Source: Diphasiastrum complanatum (taxonomy: Eukaryota > Streptophyta > Lycopodiopsida > Lycopodiales > Lycopodiaceae). From it: a DNA stretch of 64,000 bases. The DNA lies in NCBI GenBank assembly GCA_029204225.1, contig CM055107.1, positions 31,645,410 through 31,709,409 on the forward strand, written 5' to 3'. The notes under the pieces are model-generated. The model made no database searches. It was given only the letters and a program-made list of their open reading frames with translations, and was not told where the DNA came from. Made by a program: the position numbers and the translations under genes. Of this stretch, positions 46,561 through 62,791 are shown one piece after another. Position 1 is the first letter of the stretch, and each line of letters opens with the position of its first letter.

Positions 46561-47594
46561 GATGTCGTGTCTCATCACTCAAAAGGGTTTTCAGTGGAGT
46601 TGAATTTGAGAGTCGAGTCTGAGAGCACGAGAATGACTAGTGCTAGGCTAAATTGTATATTTTGTGAGCCTCATGGTGATTCCCAAAAGATGGAAAACCA
46701 TGTGGGAGATAGCCCTCTCAACTTGAGATGTATTTTTAATAAAGAGGCCTTTCAATAATGAGTAGGTTAAGGAATGGTCCCCTAATTATAGGTGAATCAA
46801 GAGGTGGAACCCAAAATGCTATAGAAATGGGTTCACCACTTGTAGAGTATATAGAGGAGCCTCCTCCATGAGTTTCCAAGCATAAGATATGTTGTTGCTT
46901 TGATAATGAAGATTCTTCCATGTGCATTTCCTTCTATGCTCCATCTTCATGCATTCAGTTTGGGTACTTGTGTATGAATGTGATTGTTGATTCTTCCTTC
47001 TTCTAGGATTGGCTTTTGTGATTAGTATCAGGTAGATGTGCAGGGCTTAGTGGCAGATCATAACCATTCACATTTGATGCTGCTTTGTGCTTGACTCCCT
47101 GAGGAGCTCTTATTACAAATGTTGAGTGATATTTGTAATAAGCACTTTGTAGGATCTTGTAATTATTAGTTAGATTCAGTTTTGTTGTTCTGGTGAATTC
47201 AGTAGGAGTAAATTCAATCTTGTTCATTGTTCTTATTTAGTTTAGATTAGTAATAATCTGCATTCTGTAAGAAACCAGATTAATTAGATCTCATGAATCA
47301 AATTCAAATCTAATTAATGGCACTCAAACTTGGTAGCTTTCCTAAGATTAGCACCAAAAATCTTATCAAGAATTCACAAATTGAATTTTTATGGATCAAA
47401 TGAATATCATGCAATAAATGCAGGTTCAGAGGTTCCCACATGTGGATAGTACAAATTTGTATCCATACCAAGTTTGGAATCAAATCGGCTCACCGAAATG
47501 TAGATTCTAACTCGCCCTCTCAATACTAGTTTTTAGCACCAATACTTGCTACAAATGGATTTGCATTAGATCAATGGCTTATGCTCTTGTATTT
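46561..47594. other. probable leader of a minus-strand copia element, no coding motif seen
   Basis: Lies downstream, on the minus strand, of the primer-binding site at 47.6 kb. No gag motif is recognisable. Confidence 0.3.
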
Positions 47595-47608
47595 GGCTCT
47601 GATATCAT
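47595..47608 (-). promoter_or_regulatory. copia primer-binding site
   Basis: The minus strand reads TGATATCAGAGCC directly after the LTR end, one mismatch from the usual TGGTATCAGAGC. Confidence 0.75.
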
Positions 47609-48256
47609 GTGAAAGTACTGTACTTTAGGACCATAAATGGATCTACAAAATATCCACAAGAGTGATTGGATGCTTGCTAACAACCCATCAAAAAACTAGA
47701 CACAAAAAAGTTGATCTAGATTGGCAACTTGACAATCAACAAGCAAGAACAATCAATAGCATTGATCAATCATTTAATCTGACTTGGTACATGTGTACTA
47801 TAGGATGTAGTATGGCCTTCAAGTAGAGAATCAAGTACAAAGTGATTTGTTTGCATTTGGATCACAAAAACTCAATGTACAATGTGGAGTAGCTCTAGAT
47901 TGCCAATGAGCTCCAAAGATAATCTATCTTCTCACTGTGGGAGCTTGGAATACATAGCAAATGTGACTTCCTTTGTGAAGTTAGGTGGATTTCTAGCATG
48001 TAATAAGGAAGTTAACTTGATTGTCTTTCCCTAATTTTCAACCCTAGCCGAATTCCTAGAGTCATGCCTAGTAGGTGACTAGTTGGTCAATTTTTCACCT
48101 TAAACTTGGGTGTAGGTCCTATGATCTAGGAATCACTACCAAAATGACATGACCAACCTTTAGACTTGTTCTAACCTACACTAGTGTGTATTCCCATGTG
48201 GCTCCATGGCCTCACATGTGTGGGACCCACTTATGTACATTTTACATTATTCTACG
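47609..48256 (-). repeat. copia 5' LTR, same family as the solo LTR at 28.8 kb
   Basis: The reverse complement aligns with 28796-29447 along almost its whole length, beginning (C/T)GTAGAA and ending ...GTACTTTCACA before the primer-binding site. It interrupts or abuts the gypsy integrase relic that follows at 48.28 kb. CACGTG-type cores are present. Confidence 0.8.
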
Positions 48257-48279
48257 TGGTTTTTGATCAAGCTAGATTT

Positions 48280-48762
48280 GCCAATTTTTGGCAATTCTTC
48301 ATATTATGGGCATTCAAAATAGCTTCTACAAACCAGACACCATTCCAACTTGTTTATGTTCAAGATGCCGTTATGCTGTTCAAATTTTTAGTATCATCTT
48401 TACGCATAGTAACAACTAAATGGCTGGATGATGCTAAATCTTTACAACTGCATCATGAAGCTTTACATAAATGTTGTGAAACCAGATTGATGGCAGTCCA
48501 TGCACTAGCCACAGAGAAAGCTCGTCGCAAAGCATGGCATGATTGTCGTTTACATAAGAAAGATATGGATCTAGCCTTGATGTACAAGACAAAATTGATC
48601 AAAGAAAAATTGAAATTTATAGGTGAAGGACCATACAGAGTTAAAGAGGTATTATGGTACGTGGAGCAGTGACCTTGGAACACCTGGATGGTAGAAGATT
48701 TGATACTCCAATGAATGCCAACCGACTACGCAAGGCTTGGCAGCTAGATCTACCGGCGTGAT
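48280..48762 (+). pseudogene. gypsy integrase C-terminal fragment
   Basis: Reads FKIASTNQTPFQLVYVQDAV, a hallmark of the end of the plant gypsy integrase core, then LVSSLRIVTTKW, a helical stretch, KARRKAWHDCRLHK, FIGEGPYRVKEVL and, after one shift, a LEHLDGRRFDTPMNANRLR-like tail. This is the GPY/F module near the polyprotein end. It could be the distant 3' part of the gypsy element starting at 27.5 kb, separated by nested insertions, as it has the same orientation. Confidence 0.75.
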
Positions 48763-51700
48763 TGAAGATCTATTCTTACTTTTGTCATTTTACAAATTTG
48801 TTGTTTTTCATTACTTGTTAATTCTTTTTTTTTGAAAAAGACAGTATTAAAAAAAATAAGAAAAGAAAAAAAATGATGAGCATAAGTCAAGAAAGTCATT
48901 AGATGAGAAAAGAGGAAGAAAACTATTTTCAAGAAGCAATTTAAATGACTCAAAAAATAACTTTTTTAGTCAAATCTTGAACAAAAAGTCATATGAACCT
49001 TCGCCTAGTTGCTAGACGATAGATCCAGTTCAAATATACCTATATTGAGTTGGTCAAAGGTTGGTTTGCACAAAAAGTACCTATTTTAAAGCTAGAGGCG
49101 AGTTTTCAGAGATATGCCACTTTGGGAACTTTTGCCGAGTATGCTACACTCATTATGAACCTTCACTGACTTGAAAGATGGATTCAAAATACCAAAATTA
49201 GGTTGGGCATAGGTTGAAATCTTGAAAAAAGTCATTAAATGCAGTACCTAGGTGAAGGATGCACTTTGATGAGGATTGAACCAAAACCTTCGCCAAACCT
49301 ATAGAACCTTTGTCGAGCTACCCTACTGGTCAAAAATATTCGCCGAGAATTCTGGAAGCTATTTTCATAATATTGAATATGCCTGTAAATTTTTGTCCAA
49401 AATTGATGAGCCAAACTAGTACTCTGTCTAATAGGCCTTCCAAATTAGCCTAGCCAAGAAATCAGCATGTGGAGTGGTTGAAATGCCATGAAATCCTACT
49501 TAATGCTGCAAAAACGAGTTTCAATTAGATCTTAAACATTAAAACTATTCTACACATACATTAATCCATAGAATTGAAACAAGAAACTAATCTAATAGCA
49601 TTTTAGAAGTCCAAGAATCAAGAAACACTCATTTCTTGATTTTTGGACATCTCAAGAACATCAAGCACTAGAATGTCAAGAATCTACAAGATTTACACCA
49701 CATTTCTAGCCTCTATTGTTTACCTGAACGTTGATTCCTATACTAATCCACAAGCAAGAAAAAAAATCTAATCCACAACTAGGAAAGCAAGAAAACTAAT
49801 CCACCACTAAATTCACAACCACACACAAGGGATGGAAGGGCATGATCATACGCACTCAAGAAAACAATCATGATCAAGGAGCTCAAAGGATGCACCAAAC
49901 TCGTGGAGGCTCTTCTCATTTGGACATGGAGTAGATGCATTACACAAAAATCTCCTCTTCTCAAAGAGGTTGTCTCTTAAATAAGCAAGAGAGCTCCTTA
50001 GGTGGCAAATTACAAGTGGAATTATGCTCTCCACTAGATGTCACCATCAAAAGGTAGCTCACTCTACTTGCATTTATTACTTTGCCTAGAAATACTAGTT
50101 CCTACATGGTCATTCCATCTTTCAGGATATACCATGAGGCTTACACAGTTTCTACTTGACAGTATTAACTAGTATTCCTTAGCTCTCATACTCAGCTCTC
50201 AGTCTTCATTTATTTCGTCTTCTCAGAGACCTCCTCAGATAAACGCTTTACGGAAAACATAACAGATATAATAAAGAATTTATCTTCTAAGGAAAAAAAT
50301 AAAACTGATAATTTTTCTAAATCAATTTGTTATGCCTTTTTAGACATATTATCAATAGGCGAACTAGGTATAGGTTCCCATAGGTCTAAGGTGAGAGGTG
50401 CTCTTGTGTAGCCCTAGTTGAGTATCTTGGGGATTCATCAGAATCAGCCAACATCATCCTACCCCTAAGGTGTTGCGCAACCCATATTGGATGATATTGC
50501 TCCATTGTTGGCATCTTCGATTGTTACTTGGAAAAGTGTAGATCCTCGTTCGCTTACATAAAGCCGAGTGCTTATTGTCGCCGGTCTTTACCAAAAAATT
50601 GCTTTTCGCAATCTGCCGCAATGTAACCAAGTGGTTGACATTTTCAAAATTGGAGAGCTCCTAGCAGCTTCACAACCTGCATGCCTGAGTGCATCCCGCG
50701 TGTCTTTTGTTTTACCACTTGTATCTGCAATTGACGATTTCATCTTTGGTTTCTTGGCAGGTACTAACTTCTGGGAGGTCTGTATCCTCCATTTTGCTTC
50801 TAGGCATTTTCGCAGTTCTTCTCTTAGTCAAAGTTCTAGTCTTTTTGATGCTCTTTCCGAATAGGTTGCACAAATCTTGGTTATCAGTCTTCAAGGGAAT
50901 GGACTCAATAGTTAGTGGTAGAAATAGAATGGATGGATGGGTTGGATAGGGACTTGGTGGAAGGATGAAAGAACTGATAGTTCTACAGCTGCAGCCTTGG
51001 ACCCTTGCAATGTCGAGCCTTGACCACCACTTATAGGGTGAGGAGCTCGTTTTATTTTGTTGTCTTTATCTTTTCTACAGCTCTTTCTTTTGATCCATTA
51101 CTTTTGGATCTCTTCGAGTTTCATAGGAGGGGATTCAACAATCATTGCTCTAGAGAGTTTCTTTTGATCAAGATTGATCTGACTCAACTGTTGCTTAAAT
51201 TTTGTCCTTTCCTCCTCGGTTTCTTTGCTTTATTTGAAGAAGGAGATTGATTTTCCAATACTTGTGCTTCCATCTTCTGAACGATCTTCGTCATTACTGG
51301 AGTACTTCTTTTGATTGAGTCTCTTTGGATTCCCCATATGCCTTCTTAGCCTTGTCATTATTGCCATTGGTTTTGTGACCTTGGTTGTCGACCTTGCTGA
51401 TGTTGTTGTTGGCAATGTAACTGCTCGTAGTGGATCCAAGTAGATCCACTCTCTCCCCCCTCAAAATATGTTGGTGGGGATGTTGTTATCTATAACTTGC
51501 ATGCTCAAGGTTGGATCGGCATTGGGGACATGCGGTTGAAACACGTTGAACATGTGACTAGATTAAAGATTGAACAAATTTTAACTAAATCTGTTTCGAT
51601 CTTGCTGTGGTTGACTCGAAGATGAATATCACTATGAAAGACAAGAATCAACTCTGACATGACGTGGATTTCTGAAAGTTGTAGTATGCTCAAAGATCCT

Positions 51701-52558
51701 AAATTCTGTACAAGGTGATCTGAAGACGGTTAGATGAATGAAAATGTGTTCTTGAGATACCCTACGGAAGACTCTCGTGCATAGTGGCTATTTCTCATGC
51801 AAAAATCAATGACACAAAAGGAATGAAGAGGAACAAGAAAATAAATGAACGGTATAGAGAGTGAGATTATATGGCACTTGTCAAAAACAAAACTTTCATT
51901 CATCAGCATTGATAATTCACCTTGACAATTGCAATATCCCATTGGTCTTGTAGAGTAATGAGAAAAACTCTGATATGCCCTTGTCAAAAACAAGGCAACG
52001 GACACTAAATCTACCATCATTGATAGTAGATATTGTAAGATATGACTTGAAAGGCATGGAAGGAGAAGATACTATTCCCATTAGTATCCTTTGGAGCATG
52101 AGATACATAGAATGAATCGCTTTTAGATTTTTGATTCTCAGATTAGGTTTGTTATATCCAGTGGTTGAAAATTGATGGAAAGTGTGCACTCAGAAATTGC
52201 AAATTCGAGCTAGAACTCTGGTGACAAACTAGTAAAAGTCTCGAACAATTCGTGAAACTTTTACGAAACTCAAATTATTTCTGTTCAAGAATAATTCGTG
52301 TTGGATCAATCAGGCTCTGTAACACAACAAAACGAAATGAGACAAAATCTAGACGAAAACGAAACGAAGCGAAGCTAAGCAAAACTTAAATGAGCTCTGA
52401 CATTGATTCATGCTGGATGCATAGAGATCACGAAATGAAACGAAACAAAGCGAAACTAGATGAAAGAGAAGAATTCACCACCTTATTGTACATATCTTTA
52501 TGATGATTAGGGATAGGAAAAAAGACATCCATCAACATCCATCTCGAGTCCTATGAGG
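48763..52558. other. no gene recognised; probable old retroelement sequence
   Basis: Directly behind the gypsy integrase end, so the first part may be its 3' untranslated region and LTR. Phrases such as (a)accttcgccaaacctatagaacc and gaaccttcactgac recur in 49.0-49.4 kb. A degenerate aaacgaaa(t/g) cluster occurs at 52325-52460. Frames are short and without motif. Confidence 0.3.
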
Positions 52559-53003
52559 TGTTGACACATGTCCTAGATTGTAGGGATGCAAAATTGCAAG
52601 TGGTGCACCATAATCCAAAATTCTCTCCTATTGGTTTTTGAGGTCCAATCAAATTGAGAGGTGCAAAATGATGGATCCAATCTTCATGTTTAGAGGTCAC
52701 CACATACTTTATTGAGTAGGAACTCAAGCTACCACTATATGGATGTGGGTTCTCTTTGTAATTGAAACACTTTTGAGGGATAGAATGGTTTTTGTGTCAA
52801 ATCTCTTGTATTTTCTCTCTCTACCTGAAGGCTCTTGTTCTTTCTCTCTCTCTATCCGAGAGTAGGATGTTTCCTCGCTCTAAAATTTTGTTTGATAGCT
52901 TACTAAAATCTGAGTTGATCAAAAGTGATTTGGTAGTGTGTAAAGCTTCACACATGTAGGTCATGGTAGATCTATTCAAGGTCCTTAAATGCACATTTTT
53001 TAA
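52559..53003 (+). repeat. probable copia 5' LTR
   Basis: Starts TGTTGACACATGTCC and ends just before a primer-binding site at 53006. It shares the tctctctctatccgagag-type tract and general order with the LTR at 14.0-14.5 kb, suggesting a related family. Confidence 0.5.
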
Positions 53004-53005
53004 GA

Positions 53006-53018
53006 TGGTATCAAAGCT
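53006..53018 (+). promoter_or_regulatory. copia primer-binding site
   Basis: tggtatcaaagct, one base from the standard copia tRNA-Met site. The element's coding part is missing; a CA microsatellite follows 160 bp later. Confidence 0.7.
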
Positions 53019-53178
53019 AAACCTAATGCTATTTTATCTTGATCCTCATATTTGAGCTACTATTATCTTTGATGAGGGATGATTTGGGTCAACACTTGAG
53101 ATATGCAATTTTTGGTGACATTGGCAAAAATGGAGTTTAAGGCCCAGTAGTAGCTAAAGTTTTATTTCGATTCTACAA

Positions 53179-53181
<3 letters not shown>

Positions 53182-53272
<91 letters not shown>
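53182..53272. repeat. (CA)n microsatellite
   Basis: Uninterrupted CA run of about 90 bp. Confidence 0.98.
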
Positions 53273-53274
<2 letters not shown>

Positions 53275-53645
53275 CAGATATACAAGTTTCGTTCTCTATT
53301 TGTAGAGAAAATTTCCTTATACTCTTGGTCTAAGATAGTACATTTTTTTGCATTAAACAAGGCTCTATATCATTGATTGTAATCTGGCTGATAAATAGTA
53401 GATTCTTTGTTTATTTGGGTACATAAAGTACACCAATGATTAATCTGGTTGTGTGTGTGTGTACAAACATATGCAGATTGTACAAGTTCCATTCTCTATT
53501 TGCAAAGAAATTTTTATTAGACTCTTGGTCTAAGATAGTACATTGTTTTACATTAAACAAGTCTCTATATCCTTGATCTGTAATCTTGCTGATAGATAGT
53601 AGATTCTTTGTTTATTTGGATACATAAAGTACAGTGATTAATCTA
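53271..53645. repeat. imperfect tandem duplication, about 195-bp period
   Basis: The block from acatgcagatatacaag (53271) to the agtgattaatctg stretch recurs from about 53466 to 53645. Shared phrases are ctcttggtctaagatagtacat and tagtagattctttgtttattt. A short (GT)n tract sits at the junction (53450-53462), opposite in sense to the (CA)n run before copy 1. Confidence 0.85.
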
Positions 53646-54215
53646 GCAATGCCATCTGGGAACTGAAGTAGAATAGATCCTTGGCCTTCTACCTTATACA
53701 AACTTGAGTATCTAAAGAAAATGTATTTTAAATCAAATATAGTGAGTTCTCGAATAGGTTCTTGCATGGTGTCATGTGTTGAGAAGCTCCTAAATAAAGA
53801 TACCATTGATGAGCATCTTTACTTTGCAGATTACCATAAACAATGTCGGGTCTTCGTGAGAGATTCTGACAAAATGTGAGCTTCCATTTTGTTGTTGCAT
53901 CTTCTTCTTTGCTTCATTATGCTTGAGAATTCGACAATCCTTAATGTCGTGATTGGTTCTCTCTAATAGATTTGCAAATAACCCATGTAGCTAATTGTTC
54001 CATTGCCAAATAAGCATGAGACATTCTAACTAGTTTATATGAAACTAAAGATGTCACCACTCGTCTTTTTCTAAGAAAAAAATCCCCTTCACTTAAAATG
54101 AGTGAAGGAACTTCAGTAAGTAATTGTCTTAATGATTGCAAACAGTTGCTAAAATCAACTAGCTGCAATAGGTTCTCTAGTATCGAATGAAGATGCCAAT
54201 ATGTCACTTGTATCT
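53610..54215 (-). pseudogene. copia gag-protease relic, minus strand
   Basis: From 54207 the minus strand gives gag-like sequence (LLTEVPSLILSEGDFFLRKR). A degraded knuckle follows near 53985-53940 (RTNHDIKDCRILKH, first cysteines lost), then by 53806-53612 a protease-proximal segment (YKVEGQGSILLQFPDG, LITVLYV). Stops and shifts throughout. It is in the right order downstream of the primer-binding site at 54.93 kb. Confidence 0.65.
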
Positions 54216-54256
54216 AGTCTTCTCCCCTCGTATGACAGTTTAGTATCACTCTAAAA

Positions 54257-54658
54257 ATTGACAACAAGTTTGTTGTAGGAAGAAGTAAGAAGGAAGAGTT
54301 TATCCTCTTCAAATAACAAGGTAGTCACCTTATATTCAAATAAACAACAGTCCAAGAAGAAGAAAAATTTGAAGGACAAGAAGATGAATACGAAGCAAAC
54401 CAAATCAAACCAGCATCAACAACACGATCAACAACAATAGAAATCCAAAACCAAGCTATTTTTCAAATATTGCAAGAGAACCAATCATGACATTAAGGAT
54501 TATCGAATTTTCAAGCATAAATTGACAACAAGTTTGTTGTAGGAAGAAGTAAGAAGGAAGAGTTTATCCTCTTCAAATAACAAGGTAGTCACCTTATATT
54601 CAAATAAACAACAGTCCAAGAAGAAGAAAAATTCGAAAGACAAGAAGAACATGAATAC
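54257..54658 (+). repeat. 263-bp-period direct repeat carrying gag-like sequence on the plus strand
   Basis: A block of about 135 bp from attgacaacaagtttgttg (54257) to gatgaatacg recurs at 54520-54658. Between them the plus strand reads a knuckle tail, TNHDIKDYRIFKH, nearly the same peptide as on the minus strand at 53.95 kb. So two gag pieces of one family lie in opposite orientation. Confidence 0.75.
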
Positions 54659-54923
54659 GGAAAATGTGATGGCTAAGGCCTTGCCATCTTTGCTTCCCAA
54701 GTAATCAATGATTTTGGTTGAACCAGTTTGGCTACTGAACTGTTAACGTATTCCCATGGTTCCTTTTCGATCAAAATCATCTTCATTTGGCCTTCCACAT
54801 GTGGAAATTATACCGCTGAACTTGTTGATCAATCAAATCTTAGAGTTAGACCTTTTATGATTAAATAATGCTATTACGAATACGGACCAGCAATAATCAT
54901 GAACTCGATAGATAACTCGAACC

Positions 54924-54935
54924 TGCTCTAATACC
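54924..54935 (-). promoter_or_regulatory. copia primer-binding site (variant)
   Basis: The minus strand reads TGGTATTAGAGCAGG, one mismatch from the standard site. Confidence 0.7.
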
Positions 54936-54942
54936 ACTTGTT

Positions 54943-56031
54943 TGAGATATTTAATAACAACATGGAATATTGGAATTCTGTCCAAGAAAAAAAAAAAAAT
55001 TTTAAGGATTGATCTTTTGATATTCAGACAAATCGCTAGATAACTAGATCATTTGTTTAACTTATTAGAATATCTTACGTGGGTGTCGACATGAAAAGTG
55101 TGAATAACTTAGGCATCTATGATAGCCATGCATTCTTTGTTAACCTATGGAATAAGACTATTTCTAGCTTAGATAGAGAAGTAACACAAGGTCATTCAAC
55201 ATATGATTAACACATACATAGATAATAGAGAATATGTGGATTGAAGCTATTGGAATACAACGATCAGATCAGAAAAGAGAATTCTGTGATTGATACAGTT
55301 GATAATAGTTGTGCACTAAGCGCTATGATCCTACTATGCTTCTTCAGTTGATCGAAGATGCAACTGATAGATAAGTCAATCTCTCTATTAGGTCGATTGC
55401 TCTCACTCTCTCGATATATTTGATTCTAATGATCTATGTATACAAATTAACAGAGCTTATCATCTAATCACTTCATGTAAACGATGTGTTGAACACTAAG
55501 ATTGTGTTTACAAGAAGAGACTAATCTGATCAGTACATTCTGCATTCTGAGTTGTAGTCGATATGTGGATAGTGATAAATATCTACATATAATAGCATGA
55601 TCAAATAGTGACGTAGTCTGCATTGGATCGGCAAAGGAAATACTCCATGTTATGGTCAATAGTCAATAGTTCGAGTCGATGGTTGAGTCGATTCGATAGT
55701 CCATGGTTGATAGTCGATAGTGTTGATGTCAATAGTCGATAGTGAGTTGATAGTCATTTTGATAGTTGATGAGAGTCGTCTGACTCAAACTTGAACTCGT
55801 TTGATGAGAGTTGTCTGACTCGAACTTGAGTATTGAGTGTCAGAGTCGACCTTTTCTCTGTCTCGTATTTATGTGTATTTCTACAGACTGTTCAAATATG
55901 CGTGTAAAATTATAGATTGTCATGAATAATAATTCATTTCTATAGGCTGTTATAAGGAGTGAGTATGTATAGTGGATAGGAGTTCTCTGAAGATATAATC
56001 AGGTGAGTAGGAGTAAGATTCAACTCCAACA
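54943..56031 (-). repeat. probable copia 5' LTR
   Basis: On the minus strand it starts TGTTGGAGTTGAATC at 56031 and ends ...AAATATCTCA six bases before the primer-binding site. TGTTGGAGTTGAAT is a common plant copia LTR start. A cluster of gtcgatagt/gagtcgat short repeats lies at 55660-55860. No partner LTR in the window. Confidence 0.55.
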
Positions 56032-56456
56032 AAATGTATATTTTTTCATGGTCATTTTGTAGGAAATAGTCACAAGTGTGAGATAAGAAAGTGAACATAT
56101 ATGAAAAGTCTTCTTGCTCATTTGACTTTCATGTTCATTTGAAGAAATCATTTTCATTACACTAAAAGATCAACAAGGGACAAAGTTTTACAAGAAGATG
56201 TCTAAAACATGTATAGTCAAGTTGCACAACAATAATGATAATTTAATGTTTCATACTTGATTTTCTTGAATAGGAGTAAAATTCTAAAAGTATCTATAAA
56301 GTTTGTGGGGTTCCTATTCAATAAAAAATACTCAACATATCTATTTATGTTGAAAGATATATCCAAAGCGAGCTAGTACTAATATATATAATATTTGTAC
56401 AAAGAAATTGTGAAAATTTTGTGGATGCAAATAGACCATGTTCACAAAATATGTCA

Positions 56457-60890
<4,434 letters not shown>

Positions 60891-60985
60891 GGTTGAAAGG
60901 GGTAGCACGCCGGCATGCTACCAATTTAAGCTTTTAGTCTTTAACTCAAATTGATAGCATGACGACGTGCTACCCCTTTTAGGTT
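60891..60985. repeat. foldback with about 40-nt arms
   Basis: The arm at 60891-60930 (aaggggtagcacgccggcat...) is complementary to 60945-60985 with about six mismatches, leaving a 14-nt loop. The transcript of either strand would form a long hairpin. It may be a tiny MITE or a hairpin-RNA precursor. Confidence 0.75.
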
Positions 60986-61115
60986 CCAAGGGAAAAATGT
61001 TTTCTAGTTTAAAAACGGTTGAACTGTCATAACTTTCTTACTATTGCTCAGATTGAGATGGTCCAAAAAGTAAAAGTGCTCCATTCTTATGTAGACTCCA
61101 TTGGTATAATCAAAG

Positions 61116-61689
61116 TTAGTTTTTATCTTATATAAAATGAGTATATATAAAGCCTATATATTTGATAGCATACCATGTGCTATGAAATTTTAGAAATTAT
61201 TTGTCAATAAAACTCGCAAAACTCGCAAAGAATTTACTCATAGATTGTCAAAACCCCATCAAGACTAGCTTCCAATTCTAGCGTCTGCTTGACAATTTTA
61301 GTGATTCCAAGCAAGAACAATCAAACAATGATGACCCACAACTTCAAACATGTGAAGTACTATTACTATACAGCCTGATAACAGAGAATAAGTTTACTTA
61401 TGTTAGTTTTTATCTAATATAAAATGAGTATATATAAAGCCTATATATATGATAGCATACCATGTGCTATGAAATTTTATAAATTATTTGTCAATAAAAC
61501 TCGCAAAACTCGCAAAGAATTTACTCATAGATTGTCAAAACCCCATCAAGACTAGCTTCCAATTCTAGCGTCTGCTTGACAATTTTAGTGATTCCAAGCA
61601 AGAACAATCAAACAATGATGACCCACAGCTTCAAACATGTGAAGTACTATTACTATACGGCCTGATAACAGAGAATAAGTTTACTTATG
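61116..61689. repeat. 287-bp tandem direct repeat
   Basis: 61116-61402 and 61403-61689 are nearly identical, with only a few differences (for example tttgata/tatgata and acaactt/acagctt). They include tactcata, gcgtctgcttgacaatttt and the gatagcataccatgtgcta palindrome. The repeat lies directly upstream of the copia LTR and may belong to its 5' end. Confidence 0.92.
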
Positions 61690-62191
61690 AAATACTAAGC
61701 ATTCATTCACAAAGAAGTTGCTAAAGAGAGTGAAAAAACATTGAATCTAGACCCAAAATTGGTAGGGTTAGCATTTTGGTGGGAAAGCCAAGTGGCCAAA
61801 TAGGGTTTGGACCTGCTATAAAAGGATGTAACTCGTGGAGAGAGTCATCTTCTCTCTTCTCTATCTTATTTCATGCTTATACATGGTCCTCTTGGGTTCT
61901 ACTATCCATTGGTGCACTATCTTGGTGATTGCTTGCAATTCTGTGTGTAGAATGATCTATATTTGCTATTTTGGATCCACATGTGTGAAATACAGTAGCT
62001 TGCTGGTTTTGTATGGACAGCAACAGTACATAATCATTTCATTCAAGTTTGATCAAGCTCTATTAGTGTTTGCATCTCAAATTGTGTGTAGATGCTGATT
62101 TTTCTACATTAGTGAAATTGGTAGTGTATTTCTCTTTCTAACCAAAGATCATTCAAGTAGATTGGATCTTAAGGATCTGAAATCTTTCACA
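61690..62191 (+). repeat. copia 5' LTR
   Basis: Ends ...GAAATCTTTCACA directly before the primer-binding site and matches the reversed fragment at 10.62-11.0 kb. A TATA box (tataaaa, 61817-61823) places the RNA start near 61850. The outer edge is uncertain and may include the tandem repeat upstream. Confidence 0.7.
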
Positions 62192-62203
62192 TGGTATCAG
62201 AGC
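62192..62203 (+). promoter_or_regulatory. copia primer-binding site
   Basis: Perfect TGGTATCAGAGC, complementary to the 3' end of initiator tRNA-Met. Confidence 0.92.
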
Positions 62204-62791
62204 TTGTGTTTCAGGTTATGAAGGAGGAAATCAGATCTATCAATGATTTGGTGAAGATATCAAGTCTAGAGCATGCTAGAGAGGATTCTACACCAAAATC
62301 GGATTTTTTGCTTTTGTAGATTGGATCTTTTGTAGATCAAAACACTAAATAAGTCAATATACTTGTTCAATTCCGTTTTTTGAATTCACATGCTGGATTT
62401 GACCGATTTTTGGATCATTGGTTCAGCCTAAGTGATGGCTTATAGATTGCATATCAAATTTTCAGCATTTGCATGTAGATTTGGAATAGTCAATTTTTTG
62501 TGATTTTGTCAAAACCCTAATTTTGATTGGATCTCTAGATAGTGAGGTTGCTGGACCTCATTTGAGTGTGTTTCAATCTTAGGAAGTGGCAAAAGTCATT
62601 AGATTGAGGATAGATCATAGGTTGATCAAGATTCCATGATTCTATGTGTTGATTTGCTTGGATAAGTGCTAGAAGAGAATTTGTGAGATAGTTTCAAATC
62701 TTGGTGATTTCTTTTGAAAGCATTTGTTGTTGCTCAAAGGAGTGCTTTGTGCATTGAAACAGGTTGAAAGAGAAGATCAGGTCATTGCTAC

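Noticed and set aside
50568-51440. Several open frames of 60-98 codons on both strands
   Set aside because: No motif, mutually overlapping, and average composition; nothing supports any of them as a gene.
61835-62098. 87-codon open frame
   Set aside because: It lies inside a copia LTR after its TATA box and has no protein family motif.
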